DNA of 64,000 nucleotides from Marinisporobacter sp. (lineage in GTDB: Bacteria > Bacillota > Clostridia > Peptostreptococcales > Thermotaleaceae). Position 1 is the stretch's first letter, and the number at the start of each line of letters is the position of its first letter. Of the stretch, positions 45,553 through 53,668 are shown one piece after another. A program made the position numbers and the translations under genes. The notes under the pieces were generated by a model, which saw only the letters and a program-made list of their open reading frames with translations, did not search any database and was not told the origin of the DNA. Location: assembly GCA_025210395.1 (NCBI GenBank), contig JAOARV010000003.1, positions 1 to 64,000 on the forward strand, read 5' to 3'.

Positions 45553-46227
45553 ATGCAATTTGTTTCAATTACAACACCTGAAAATATTGAAGTAAAGTTT
45601 AGATTAGCAGGAGTGGGAAGTCGTGTTGTTGCAGCCTTTATAGATTATTTCATTCAAGGAATGCTCTATTTAATAATTTTATTAGCTTTAGCAGGAATGA
45701 ATGATCCTATGAAGTACTTAGAATCGAAAAGTTCCTATTTCTTAGCAATTGTGTTATTGGTGATTGCATGTATTAATTATGGATATTTTATTGTCTCAGA
45801 GATGGTGATGAATGGAAAGACTTTAGGAAAAAAAGCATTAGGACTAAGAACCATTAGAAAAAATGGGCAGCCTATGGATATAAAACATTCCTTGATTAGA
45901 AATCTATTTAGAATATTTGTAGATAATTATTTAATTGGAATACTCATGATTTTCTTTAGAGGTGATGATGCTAGATTAGGAGATGTGTTAGGGTCTACTA
46001 TGGTTATTGAAGAAGAAAAGGAAGAATTATATCATTATTTTGAAAATCTATCGGAAGAAACAAAAAATAAGATAACAGAAGGGGAAAAACAATTGCTCGT
46101 TACTTATATGAATGAAAAAGATGATATATTCATTGACAAAGAAGGATTACAAAAAAAGATCTTAACTTATTTTACAGAAAAATATGATCAGGTAGATGAA
46201 GAAATTGTGAAGATTATAGAAAAATAA
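45553..46227 (+). CDS. RDD family membrane protein
   Basis: A 224-residue protein with an N-terminal RDD domain of three membrane helices: the Arg of GVGSRVVAAFIDYF and the Asp residues of RNLFRIFVDNYLIG and RGDDARLGDVLGSTM. The cytoplasmic tail (about 160-224) is charged. RDD proteins frequently neighbour SpoIIM-like and MoxR genes. ATG with AAGGAGG upstream. Confidence 0.87.
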   Translation: MQFVSITTPENIEVKFRLAGVGSRVVAAFIDYFIQGMLYLIILLALAGMNDPMKYLESKSSYFLAIVLLVIACINYGYFIVSEMVMNGKTLGKKALGLRTIRKNGQPMDIKHSLIRNLFRIFVDNYLIGILMIFFRGDDARLGDVLGSTMVIEEEKEELYHYFENLSEETKNKITEGEKQLLVTYMNEKDDIFIDKEGLQKKILTYFTEKYDQVDEEIVKIIEK

Positions 46228-46228
46228 T

Positions 46229-46259
46229 AAAGCTCCTTTGCTTAGCAAAGGAGCTTTTG
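46229..46259 (+). terminator. Terminator after the RDD gene
   Basis: AAAGCTCCTTTGC pairs perfectly with GCAAAGGAGCTTT around a TTA loop. Confidence 0.88.
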
Positions 46260-46274
46260 AATATAATTTCGTAA

Positions 46275-46335
46275 TGAAATGTACTGAAATAAATCAAAAC
46301 AAACAATAAATAAGTATTTCAATTTGTGGTAAAAT
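46275..46335 (+). promoter_or_regulatory. Promoter region of the XRE-B12 regulator with repeated TGAAAT half-sites
   Basis: A -10 TAAAAT lies at 46330-46335, with no good -35. Half-sites TGAAAT occur at 46275-46280 and 46285-46290, and the inverted ATTTCA at 46316-46321. AATAAGTATTTCAA (46309-46322) matches 10 of 14 positions of the perfect palindrome in the uvsE promoter. Autoregulation is possible. Confidence 0.4.
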
Positions 46336-46358
46336 GTTATTAGGAGAGGGGGAAAAAA

Positions 46359-47258
46359 GTGGATACATTTGGACAACGATTAAAGAAAATAAGAAAAGAA
46401 AAAAAATTACGCCAAAAGGATTTAGCAAATGCTTTAGGATTAGCCCAAACAACTATTGCAAATTATGAACAAAATATGCGATTTCCAGATCATAAGAAAT
46501 TAAATAAAATAGCTAATCATTTAAGCGTATCATTAGATTATCTTCTAGGAAGAGAAGAAAAGAATACTATTTCTAAAGTTTATATAGAAAAAAAAGAAGT
46601 TTTATCTTTGTCAGAAAGATCTAATTATTATCTAAAGGCTTTGTTGCAGGAAGATAAAGATGGAGCAAAAAAAATAATTGAAGAAGCTGTATTATATGGA
46701 AATAATATTACTGATATATATTTACATGTTTTAGAACCTGCCCTAAAGGAAATAGGAAGAAGATGGAGTATTAACGATGTAAGTATCGCTCAGGAACATT
46801 TTTGTTCTTTTGTGACTCAGCAGATTATGTCACAAATATTTACCAAGAGTGTTACTAAGAAAAAATGTAAGGCTGTAGCTGTAGCTGTCAGTGGAGAACT
46901 TCATGAAATTGGCCTTAAAATGGTTAGTGATTTTTTTGAAATGGATGGTTGGGATGTTTATTATTTAGGGTCGAATACACCAACGAAAAGTATTATAGAA
47001 GCTATTGAATTTACAAAAGCAGATATTTTAATCATATCGGCTACACTTTCTTCCTATGTAGATGCAGTAGAAAATTTGATCAAGGTTATTCGATTAGAAA
47101 AAGAATGTGAAGAAACCAAAATCATTGTTGGAGGGCAAGCCTTTAATAAAGATAAGGGACTATGGGAAAAAGTAGGAGCAGATGGATATAGTGTAAATGC
47201 AAAAGAAGCTATTAAAATTGCCAATAGATTGGTTAGCAAAAGACAAGGTAATAGATGA
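46359..47258 (+). CDS. XRE helix-turn-helix fused to a CarH-like B12-binding photoreceptor domain
   Basis: A 299-residue two-part regulator. Residues 5-63 form an XRE/Cro helix-turn-helix (RQKDLANALGLAQTTIANYE). Residues about 85-165 form the four-helix cap and 168-292 the Rossmann B12 domain. Trp136 followed nine residues later by Glu146-His147 is the Wx9EH signature of CarH. E180-L-H182-E-I-G185 is the ExHxxG form of the lower-ligand motif, also as in CarH. CarH itself has a MerR-type HTH. GTG start with AGGAGAGGGGG upstream. Light or adenosylcobalamin sensing is inferred. Neighbours are uvsE and a DUF523-DUF1722 gene. Confidence 0.85.
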   Translation: MDTFGQRLKKIRKEKKLRQKDLANALGLAQTTIANYEQNMRFPDHKKLNKIANHLSVSLDYLLGREEKNTISKVYIEKKEVLSLSERSNYYLKALLQEDKDGAKKIIEEAVLYGNNITDIYLHVLEPALKEIGRRWSINDVSIAQEHFCSFVTQQIMSQIFTKSVTKKKCKAVAVAVSGELHEIGLKMVSDFFEMDGWDVYYLGSNTPTKSIIEAIEFTKADILIISATLSSYVDAVENLIKVIRLEKECEETKIIVGGQAFNKDKGLWEKVGADGYSVNAKEAIKIANRLVSKRQGNR

Positions 47259-47299
47259 AAAAAATCAGTACCCTTATAAAAAGGAGTACTGATTTTTTA
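47257..47299. terminator. Bidirectional terminator
   Basis: AAAAATCAGTAC pairs with GTACTGATTTTT across a loop, between the regulator gene and the convergent hypothetical gene. Confidence 0.85.
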
Positions 47300-47548
47300 A
47301 ACATTTTTGGAAGATTCACTTCTCCACTCTGTTAAAAAAGTTTCACAAGCAGAGATAGTTGCAGCAGTTGTAACATCTTTATTTTCTCCTCGACCCGTCC
47401 AATTATTCCCTTCATTGGCATACAAGCTTTCCAAAAGATTTTCTAAATCATATATGGTATATCTTGGATCTTTTTCTCTTTGATTTTGAAGATCGGCATA
47501 AATGGATTCAAAGGTATTCGTATATTTTTCTTCTGAGTAATTCATCAT
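47297..47548 (-). CDS. Hypothetical protein, 83 residues
   Basis: A small soluble, mainly helical protein with a middle segment IYDLENLLESLYANEGNNW and no family I recognise. AGGAGGTG lies about 13 bases before the double ATG, slightly far. It has its own promoter, divergent from that of uvsE. Whether it belongs to the light/UV module is open. Confidence 0.6.
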   Translation of the reverse strand: MMNYSEEKYTNTFESIYADLQNQREKDPRYTIYDLENLLESLYANEGNNWTGRGENKDVTTAATISACETFLTEWRSESSKNV

Positions 47549-47573
47549 AAATTAAGAAACACCTCCTATAAAG

Positions 47574-47603
47574 ATTATACCACGAAATGAAATAAAAAAT
47601 CAA
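47574..47603 (-). promoter_or_regulatory. Promoter of the 83-residue gene
   Basis: On the minus strand TTGATT (47598-47603), an 18-base spacer and TATAAT (47574-47579). The spacer contains ATTTCATTTC, a half-site like those in the neighbouring promoters. Confidence 0.55.
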
Positions 47604-47621
47604 AGTAAAAGCAAAAAAAGG

Positions 47622-47650
47622 TTGAAATATTTCAAAATGAGTAATAAGAT
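47622..47650 (+). promoter_or_regulatory. uvsE promoter with a palindrome over the -35
   Basis: TTGAAA (47622-47627), 17 bases and TAAGAT (47645-47650). The perfect palindrome TTGAAATATTTCAA (47622-47635) covers the -35 box and is a good repressor-site candidate. Confidence 0.55.
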
Positions 47651-47687
47651 AAACTTAGTATAGAGGAGATAAGAAAGAAGGGATAAA

Positions 47688-48590
47688 ATGATTCAAAGAA
47701 TAGGGTATGCATGCATCAATTTACATTTAAAGCCTAGAGGATTTAAAACCTGTAGATTAAATTCAGTCTATAAGTATGGAATTAATTATTTAAGAGATAA
47801 AATTATGAATAATCTTCTTTTAACCAAAGATATATTGAAATGGAATATAAAAAATGAAATATTTATGTATAGAGTGACAAGTGGTTTGCTGCCTTTAGTA
47901 ACTCATCCAGATATTTTAAAAGATTTTAAGTGGCGTTGGTATGAAGATGAAGAAATGCATGTTCATATGCAAGATATTCAAGAAATTGTAAAGAAGAACA
48001 ATATAAGACTTTCTATGCATCCAGATCAATTTACAGTTTTGAATAGTCTGAATGAAAGCGTGGTAAAAAGCAGTGTAGCTTATTTACAATACCATTATAA
48101 AATACTGAAAAAATTAGGAGGATCAGACATCATTATTCATACAGGAGGCGTATATCAAGATAAGAAAGAATCCATAAAGAGATTTATTCAAAACTTTTAT
48201 GGATTAGATCAAAATATACAAAATATGCTTCGATTAGAAAACGATCATGCTTCTTATAATGTAGATGAAGTCCTTTATATAAGTAGCCAAACAGGGCTTC
48301 CTATGATTTTAGATATACATCATCATACATGTAATCATGAGAGGAATCTAAATGAAGAAGATATGATAAAAATCAATGATACATGGAAAAATACAGGATT
48401 CATTCCTAAAATGCATATAAGTAGTGGAAAAATGAGTATCAATGATAAGAGGCATCATGATCATATTAGACGAGAAGATTTAAAAAAACTAGTAACACTT
48501 ATAGGAAAACTAGATATTGATTTAATGGTTGAGGCTAAGAAGAAGGACAGAGCTGTTTTAAAAATAAAAAGAGAAATGGATGATTTATAA
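47688..48590 (+). CDS. uvsE: UV DNA damage endonuclease
   Basis: A 300-residue UVDE: a TIM-barrel enzyme that nicks DNA 5' to cyclobutane dimers and 6-4 photoproducts without needing light or ATP. Typical metal-binding segments are RLSMHPDQFTVLNS (about 105-118), IIIHTGGVYQDK (about 148-159), RLENDHASYNV and LDIHHHTCNH (about 208-217). Spore formers use it for UV repair. It overlaps the upstream end of the DUF523-DUF1722 frame only slightly and is probably co-transcribed with it. Confidence 0.93.
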   Translation: MIQRIGYACINLHLKPRGFKTCRLNSVYKYGINYLRDKIMNNLLLTKDILKWNIKNEIFMYRVTSGLLPLVTHPDILKDFKWRWYEDEEMHVHMQDIQEIVKKNNIRLSMHPDQFTVLNSLNESVVKSSVAYLQYHYKILKKLGGSDIIIHTGGVYQDKKESIKRFIQNFYGLDQNIQNMLRLENDHASYNVDEVLYISSQTGLPMILDIHHHTCNHERNLNEEDMIKINDTWKNTGFIPKMHISSGKMSINDKRHHDHIRREDLKKLVTLIGKLDIDLMVEAKKKDRAVLKIKREMDDL

Positions 48591-48621
48591 AATAAGGCTT
48601 TATGAAAGGGGTCAATTAAGA

Positions 48622-49590
48622 ATGAGAAATTTTCGAAAACCTACGATTCTAATAAGTGGATGTATAGAAGATCAACCGTGTCGATATGATGGAGCAATGG
48701 TAAAAAGTTCTTTTGTTAAGAAATTAAAAAATCATGTAAACTTTATGACGGTATGTCCAGAGGTAGCCATTGGCTTACCGACTCCGAGACAGGCATTAAG
48801 AATTATTTTATCAAAAGAAGAAAGACTTGTTTTTTCGAAAACAGGGGAAGATCTAACGGAGAAAATGAAAGAATTTTCAAAATCATTCATAAAAGGATTA
48901 TCTGCTACAGAAATTCATGGAGTTATTTTAAAAAGTCGTTCCCCATCCTGTGGAATTAAAGATGTAAAAGTATATAAAAATTATGGAAAAGCTCCGTGTA
49001 TACCGAAAAAAACTAGTGGTGTATTTACAAAAGAATTTTCAAATCAATTTAAAAATATAGTCATGGAGGATGAGGGAAGGCTTCTGAATTATAATATAAG
49101 ACAACATTTTTTAACAAGAATATATGCAGTTGCTGATTTGAAAGAGGTTAAAAGAAAAAAGGATATCAAAGAATTAATTCGGTTCCAAAGTGAAAACAAA
49201 TATTTATTAATGGCATATAGCCCGAATAATTTAAAAAAATTAGGAAAAATAACAGCTAACCATGAGAAAAGAAATATAGAAGAAGTATTAAAAGAATATG
49301 AATATTATTTTAATAAAGCTTTATCTACCGAATTAAAGCCTATGCGTAATGTAAATATGTTATTGCATCTATTTGGATATTTTTCAAAAGATCTTTCAAA
49401 AAATGAAAAAGTTTTTTTTCTAGAGCATTTAGAGAATTATAGCAACAAAAAGGTGCCTTTTTCTGTTCCTTTAGAAATTATTCATGGATGGGTCATTAGG
49501 TTTAAAAATAAATATTTGCTCAATCAGACTATCTTTGAAGCTTTTCCAAAAGATCTGCTAGAGGTTACAGACTCAGGAAAAGGCGTATAG
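48622..49590 (+). CDS. DUF523-DUF1722 protein (YbgA type, TudS-like N-terminus)
   Basis: A 322-residue two-domain protein. Residues 1-150 are a DUF523 domain with cysteines C14, C20, C45 and C110 (SGCIEDQPC, TVCPEVAIG, SRSPSCG). Related TudS enzymes hold an iron-sulfur cluster and desulfurise thiouracil. Residues about 185-310 are DUF1722 (YbgA). In E. coli ybgA lies beside the photolyase gene, and DUF523-DUF1722 genes are reported in light-induced regulons. Here the neighbour is uvsE, 31 bases upstream. ATG 48622 has AAAGGGG about 11 bases upstream; an earlier in-frame start overlaps uvsE. Confidence 0.87.
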   Translation: MRNFRKPTILISGCIEDQPCRYDGAMVKSSFVKKLKNHVNFMTVCPEVAIGLPTPRQALRIILSKEERLVFSKTGEDLTEKMKEFSKSFIKGLSATEIHGVILKSRSPSCGIKDVKVYKNYGKAPCIPKKTSGVFTKEFSNQFKNIVMEDEGRLLNYNIRQHFLTRIYAVADLKEVKRKKDIKELIRFQSENKYLLMAYSPNNLKKLGKITANHEKRNIEEVLKEYEYYFNKALSTELKPMRNVNMLLHLFGYFSKDLSKNEKVFFLEHLENYSNKKVPFSVPLEIIHGWVIRFKNKYLLNQTIFEAFPKDLLEVTDSGKGV

Positions 49591-49657
49591 GATGAGGAAC
49601 CATATTTATGAAAATTACATATTATATCAATAAGAGAGAATTGAAAGGAGATATAGT

Positions 49658-50425
49658 ATGTATTATTATCCTATGTATTTTCAAAAGAAAAAGAAAATGA
49701 ATAATAAACGTACCTATATATTGGACTTTAAACAGGGAGATGTAAATGGAGATGGAATCATTGATTATGTGTATTTAGTAGGAGAGAAACCCTATGGGTC
49801 GGAAAGTCCCTTTAGAGAAAATATCACACTAAAAATTATTGATGGGAGGACCAAATGTGAAACAACTATTCCCCTTAAAGTAAATGCAGGATATGGACCG
49901 AGTCTTTTTTTAGGTGATTTTACAGGAAATCAAGTAGATAATATTTATATCAGTATATTTTCAGGAGGAAGCGGTGGATATACTTTTTACTATATATATT
50001 CATTTTTAAATAATGAACCTAAGCTCATTTTTGATTTTGAAAAATTTAATGACGAATATGAATATGATGTAAATTATAAAGATGATTATAAAGTAGAAGT
50101 AATCAGCAAAAACACCCATACAAAGTATCTATTAGATATTCAATATAAGGGAGAGGAATATTTATCAGAGATTTATGATGAAAATGGGAAATTGAAAAAA
50201 CCTATAGATGGATGGGTAAACCCATTAGGAGGATTGTATCCTATTGATTTTCAAGGGGATGGCACTTATGAATTATATGCAGAGCAGAGAATTGCTGGGA
50301 GATATAATGCAGATGGTTTAGGATATGTGCAAACATCTTTAAAATGGGATGGAGAAAAATTTATAGATTTTTTTCAAACAGTAGGCATATTTGGTGAAGA
50401 GATAAACATGAAAGAAAAGGATTAA
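49658..50425 (+). CDS. VCBS/FG-GAP repeat-like protein
   Basis: A 255-residue protein without signal peptide. QGDVNGDGIIDYVYLVG near residue 30 is a calcium-binding DxNxDGxxD loop of the FG-GAP/VCBS type. Later repeats are weaker (LGDFTGNQVDNIYIS, PIDFQGDGTYELYAE). Similar proteins in spore formers have no firm role. A spore-surface or wall role is only a guess. ATG with AAGGAGA upstream; own terminator. Confidence 0.7.
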   Translation: MYYYPMYFQKKKKMNNKRTYILDFKQGDVNGDGIIDYVYLVGEKPYGSESPFRENITLKIIDGRTKCETTIPLKVNAGYGPSLFLGDFTGNQVDNIYISIFSGGSGGYTFYYIYSFLNNEPKLIFDFEKFNDEYEYDVNYKDDYKVEVISKNTHTKYLLDIQYKGEEYLSEIYDENGKLKKPIDGWVNPLGGLYPIDFQGDGTYELYAEQRIAGRYNADGLGYVQTSLKWDGEKFIDFFQTVGIFGEEINMKEKD

Positions 50426-50502
50426 GAAGGTATTGAATATATTTGAATTGAAAAAGAAATAAAATTAGAAGATGTGTTTGGAAAAGGATAGCCTATTGAG
50501 AG

Positions 50503-50537
50503 GAAAGATCATCCATTAGAAAGGGATGATCTTTTAT
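50503..50537 (+). terminator. Terminator after the VCBS-like gene
   Basis: AAAGATCATCC pairs with GGATGATCTTT across an AT-rich loop and is followed by T-rich sequence. Confidence 0.8.
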
Positions 50538-50565
50538 ATAGAGCAAGGAAACTTTTTAATAGGGG

Positions 50566-51588
50566 CTAGTAAAAAGCAGTTTTTTTACGAAAATAGTTTT
50601 TTGTAGCATTGTAGCCTTGTTGATACAAAAAATTATATTTTTCATCATTTGGACGGATGTTAAAGTCTATAAAAGATATATCATTTGTATCTATTTGAAT
50701 AGATCTTGCTTGGTCTTTAGGATTATGATTATATATATCCTGTTGGATGCTCATAAAGGATGTTAATAAACTTTCTATATATTCTATGAAGCTGTTTATT
50801 TTAGTATATTTTGGTGTGTTTTTAAACTTAGCACCTAAAGTTTGAACATTTATACCATTAACCATCTTATCTCTGAAATGACGAGAATCAAATATTTTTA
50901 GGGGATAGTTTCTCATAATTCCACCATCATTATATAGATGAGGCATTAAATTTGTAGCATCCATAGGTTCCATGATCTTTATTGACTCAAAAAAGAGGGG
51001 AATAGACATAGAGATTCTTACTGCTTGTGCCACCTCCATATGAGGAGTTGTTTCATAAGAAAATACTTGTGAACTTTTAGTAGAAATATCTGTACCAATA
51101 ATATATAAATCTAAAAAAGGTCGGGCTTCTTTGTGAATAGTGGTATTTTTAAAATCTTCAAAGGTATAAGGCGGGAGCTTTTTAGAAGCATCAAATTGAG
51201 AAGCTATTTGTCTTTTTATCCATTCATAAAAATATTCACTAGAATACCACCCATAATTATTCATCAATCGATACAAACAATCAATGTTTTCAAATATTTC
51301 TTCCAATTCTTCTTTAAAGGGAATAGAGATTTTTTCTAAAGAAGGATATTCACTTCTTTGTGGAATTTTCCTATAGTCTAATGTATCAGCCATTTTTTTT
51401 AGATCTACAAAAGGTAAAGAAAAGCTTGTGATACATGCAGTAATGGCTCCAGCTGAGGTTCCTGCGACCCTTTTTATATTTTGTAATATGTCCTGATGAT
51501 ATAAAAAATCCAACACACCTAGATAAGCGATTCCTAATACGCCTCCTCCTTCAAATACTAAATTTTTTATTTTATAATGGAATTTCAT
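50566..51588 (-). CDS. Patatin-like phospholipase
   Basis: A 340-residue patatin-family lipid acyl hydrolase with the catalytic dyad and oxyanion hole: EGGGVLGIAYLG (13-24), GTSAG with Ser45, and YNDGG with Asp221. No signal peptide, so it is cytoplasmic. The lipid substrate is unknown. Single gene, convergent with the VCBS-like gene. Confidence 0.88.
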   Translation of the reverse strand: MKFHYKIKNLVFEGGGVLGIAYLGVLDFLYHQDILQNIKRVAGTSAGAITACITSFSLPFVDLKKMADTLDYRKIPQRSEYPSLEKISIPFKEELEEIFENIDCLYRLMNNYGWYSSEYFYEWIKRQIASQFDASKKLPPYTFEDFKNTTIHKEARPFLDLYIIGTDISTKSSQVFSYETTPHMEVAQAVRISMSIPLFFESIKIMEPMDATNLMPHLYNDGGIMRNYPLKIFDSRHFRDKMVNGINVQTLGAKFKNTPKYTKINSFIEYIESLLTSFMSIQQDIYNHNPKDQARSIQIDTNDISFIDFNIRPNDEKYNFLYQQGYNATKNYFRKKTAFY

Positions 51589-51639
51589 AAGACCACCTCT
51601 TAAGATTTGTTTATAGTGGTTAAATATTATAATAAAAAT

Positions 51640-51888
51640 GATGGAATATAAGTATGATTACTGGGTAAATGGAAATAGAGTTAATGCTATCATATTCAAT
51701 AATAAGTTTTATTGTGCATTTTATTCAGAGGAAATACCCTGAAGTGTATCATAATTGGGGGAGTATTATTTCTTGTAGGATTAATATATAATGCAAGAGT
51801 GGATCAAAAATATGAAAGTAAACATTTAATTGAAGATAGATCAAAGCTTGTATATTTTAAAAGTAGCTTGAACTCGGAGGTTAGTAAA
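51640..51888 (+). other. Overlapping short frames upstream of the pentapeptide gene
   Basis: Three frames overlap here. One (51640-51742) reads MMEYKYDYWVNGNRVNAIIF... and stops. A second (51684-51791) reads MLSYSIISFIVHFIQRKYPE... and stops. A third is continuous with the pentapeptide gene and encodes a membrane helix (CIIIGGVLFLVGLIYNA), with a possible CTG start at 51739 after AGAGGA. This may be a decayed membrane gene, a frameshift, or a true N-terminal anchor. Confidence 0.4.
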
Positions 51889-52545
51889 ATGAAAAATAAA
51901 AAGAGGAGTTATAAAATAGTAGCTCCTAAAATACCCAAAGAATTAGATGAATTTTATTTTTCTAATGATTATATTGAAAATGAAGATACCTTCTGTATGA
52001 GTATTGTTGCTCATTGTTCTATTGAATATCAAACTGCTCAACAAGTAAGTTTTAAACAGATGATATTTAGGAATGTTACCTTCAAAGAAGTATCCTTTGA
52101 AGGGGTTGATATAACAGATGTTAGATTTGAAAATTGTGATTTATCAAATGTAGATTTTCGAGGAGCAATTATCCATAGAGTAGAAATGATAAATTGTAAA
52201 ATTTTAGGTGTTGATTTAAGTGAAGCAACACTGCAAAATGTAATATTTGAGGATTGTAATGGTAGCTATGCTTTTTTTAGATTTACAAAGTGGAAACAGA
52301 TAAATTTTAAAAATTGTGTATTGAGTGACACTGATTTTCAAAAAGCTAATTTTACTAAGGTTGGATTTGATCATTGTAATTTAGAACAATCTCAAATGTC
52401 AGGAACAAAATTAAAAGGAATAGATTTTAGTAATTGTGAAATAGAAGGGATGGGTGTAAGAATAGAGGATTTATATGGGGCTATTGTTTCACCTATACAA
52501 GCAATTTCACTCTCAAAATTACTGGGTATTGTGGTGAAAATGTAA
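51889..52545 (+). CDS. Pentapeptide repeat protein
   Basis: A 218-residue protein with pentapeptide repeats (A/C-[D/N]-[L/F]-x-x) from about residue 55 to 190: for example VDITDVRFENCDLSNVDFRG, NCKILGVDLSEATLQNV, and later DTDFQKANFTKVGF. These form a right-handed square beta helix. ATG 51889 is backed by GGAGG with ideal spacing. The frame is open for 59 codons upstream and would add a membrane anchor, so the true protein may be longer (to 51739 or 51712). Function unknown; some relatives mimic DNA and protect gyrase, but nothing here shows that. Confidence 0.75.
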   Translation: MKNKKRSYKIVAPKIPKELDEFYFSNDYIENEDTFCMSIVAHCSIEYQTAQQVSFKQMIFRNVTFKEVSFEGVDITDVRFENCDLSNVDFRGAIIHRVEMINCKILGVDLSEATLQNVIFEDCNGSYAFFRFTKWKQINFKNCVLSDTDFQKANFTKVGFDHCNLEQSQMSGTKLKGIDFSNCEIEGMGVRIEDLYGAIVSPIQAISLSKLLGIVVKM

Positions 52546-52653
52546 GGACATAAACTGTTGCTTATTTAATAAGAATTTGGGAAACTGCATAGAATAAAAT
52601 AATAGATGATTGTAAAAAATTGAGATATAAAATAAAAAGTACATGATTATATA

Positions 52654-52683
52654 TTGACAAACGTTTTCCTTTTGTGTTATTAT
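52654..52683 (+). promoter_or_regulatory. Promoter of the antiterminator gene, with a possible cre site
   Basis: TTGACA (52654-52659), an 18-base spacer and TATTAT (52678-52683). GACAAACGTTTTCC just inside resembles a CcpA cre box at its centre, though only partly. Confidence 0.6.
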
Positions 52684-52708
52684 GAGTGTAACAATCAAAT
52701 GATAAATT

Positions 52709-52792
52709 AGGTGTGTTACTGTGATGCAGGCGTAAACCTATGTACAAATACAAGGAGAAGGGTATTTGTGTATAGGTTTGTGCCTTTTTATT
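52709..52792 (+). promoter_or_regulatory. RAT antiterminator and overlapping terminator before the antiterminator gene
   Basis: The RAT-like GTGTTACTG..CAGGCGTAAACC (about 52713-52738) overlaps the start of a terminator. AAACCTATGTACAAATAC (52734-52751) pairs with GTATTTGTGTATAGGTTT (52762-52779), extended by GGC/GCC and a T-run. A BglG-type protein bound to the RAT would prevent termination, giving autoregulation. Confidence 0.85.
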
Positions 52793-52818
52793 TTAAAGTT
52801 TCTACAGGAGGGGTTGTA

Positions 52819-53661
52819 TTGGGGAAACATAATTTTAGGATATTAAAGATTTTAAATAATAATATTGTTTTGGCTTATGACTTTCAGAATAAAGAAGATA
52901 CTATATTAATAGGTGCGGGTATAGGTTTTGGCAAAAAAGAGAATAAAAAGGTCTATATTCCAAAGGAGAAGATACAAAAATCTTTTATAGGTTATGACGA
53001 AAAGACGAAAAATAAATATTTTAGTCTTGTAAAACAAATAGATCCTAAAATTATAGAAATAAGTGAAGAAATTATAGAAAAGGCAGAAAATAAATTAGGT
53101 GAGTTAAACAAACATATTCATATTCTCCTTACAGATCACATTGGTTTTGCAATTGAGAGGGTGCGAACAGGATTTGAAATAACGAATCCCTTTATTGACG
53201 AAATTAAACTACTATATCCAGATGAATTTACTATTGCATCCCAGGGGATTAAGATGATTAAGGAAATGCTAGGAATTGATTTAGGCTATGGTGAAATAGG
53301 GTTTATAGCCATACATCTACATTCAGCTAGGAAGAATATCCATGTAAAAGAAACCATAAAAAATACTAGATTATTATACGAAATCATTGAAATTGTAGAA
53401 AACAATTTAAATATCAAACTATGCAAAACAGATTATGATTATAAAAGATTAATTAATCACCTACAGGGGGCATTAAACAGAATAAAAAATAATATATATA
53501 TAGAAAACCCTCTTTTAGAAAATATAAAGGAAAACTTTAAAGAATCTTATGAGATCATAAAGAAAATAAAAATAAAAATCGAAGAAGTTTATGAGGTAAA
53601 GGTTCCAGAACAGGAGCTAGGATATATGGCCATTCATATACAAAGATTGAAAACTAAATGA
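52819..53661 (+). CDS. BglG/GlcT-family transcription antiterminator
   Basis: A 280-residue RNA-binding antiterminator. Residues 1-57 are the CAT RNA-binding domain, followed by two PTS regulation domains (about 65-170 and 171-280) with conserved histidines (His101/His107 in IHILLTDH; AIHLHSAR; and AIHIQRL at the C-terminus). PTS phosphorylation controls dimerisation. The RAT sequences resemble the GlcT type. TTG at 52819 is chosen from GGAGGGG upstream; the frame is open further but runs through the leader terminator. Its targets here are its own gene and nagE. Confidence 0.9.
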   Translation: MGKHNFRILKILNNNIVLAYDFQNKEDTILIGAGIGFGKKENKKVYIPKEKIQKSFIGYDEKTKNKYFSLVKQIDPKIIEISEEIIEKAENKLGELNKHIHILLTDHIGFAIERVRTGFEITNPFIDEIKLLYPDEFTIASQGIKMIKEMLGIDLGYGEIGFIAIHLHSARKNIHVKETIKNTRLLYEIIEIVENNLNIKLCKTDYDYKRLINHLQGALNRIKNNIYIENPLLENIKENFKESYEIIKKIKIKIEEVYEVKVPEQELGYMAIHIQRLKTK

Positions 53662-53668
53662 AAAATCA

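Noticed and set aside
47549-47687. A LexA box upstream of uvsE
   Set aside because: No GAACNNNNGTTC or close match is present; only the TTGAAATATTTCAA palindrome was found.
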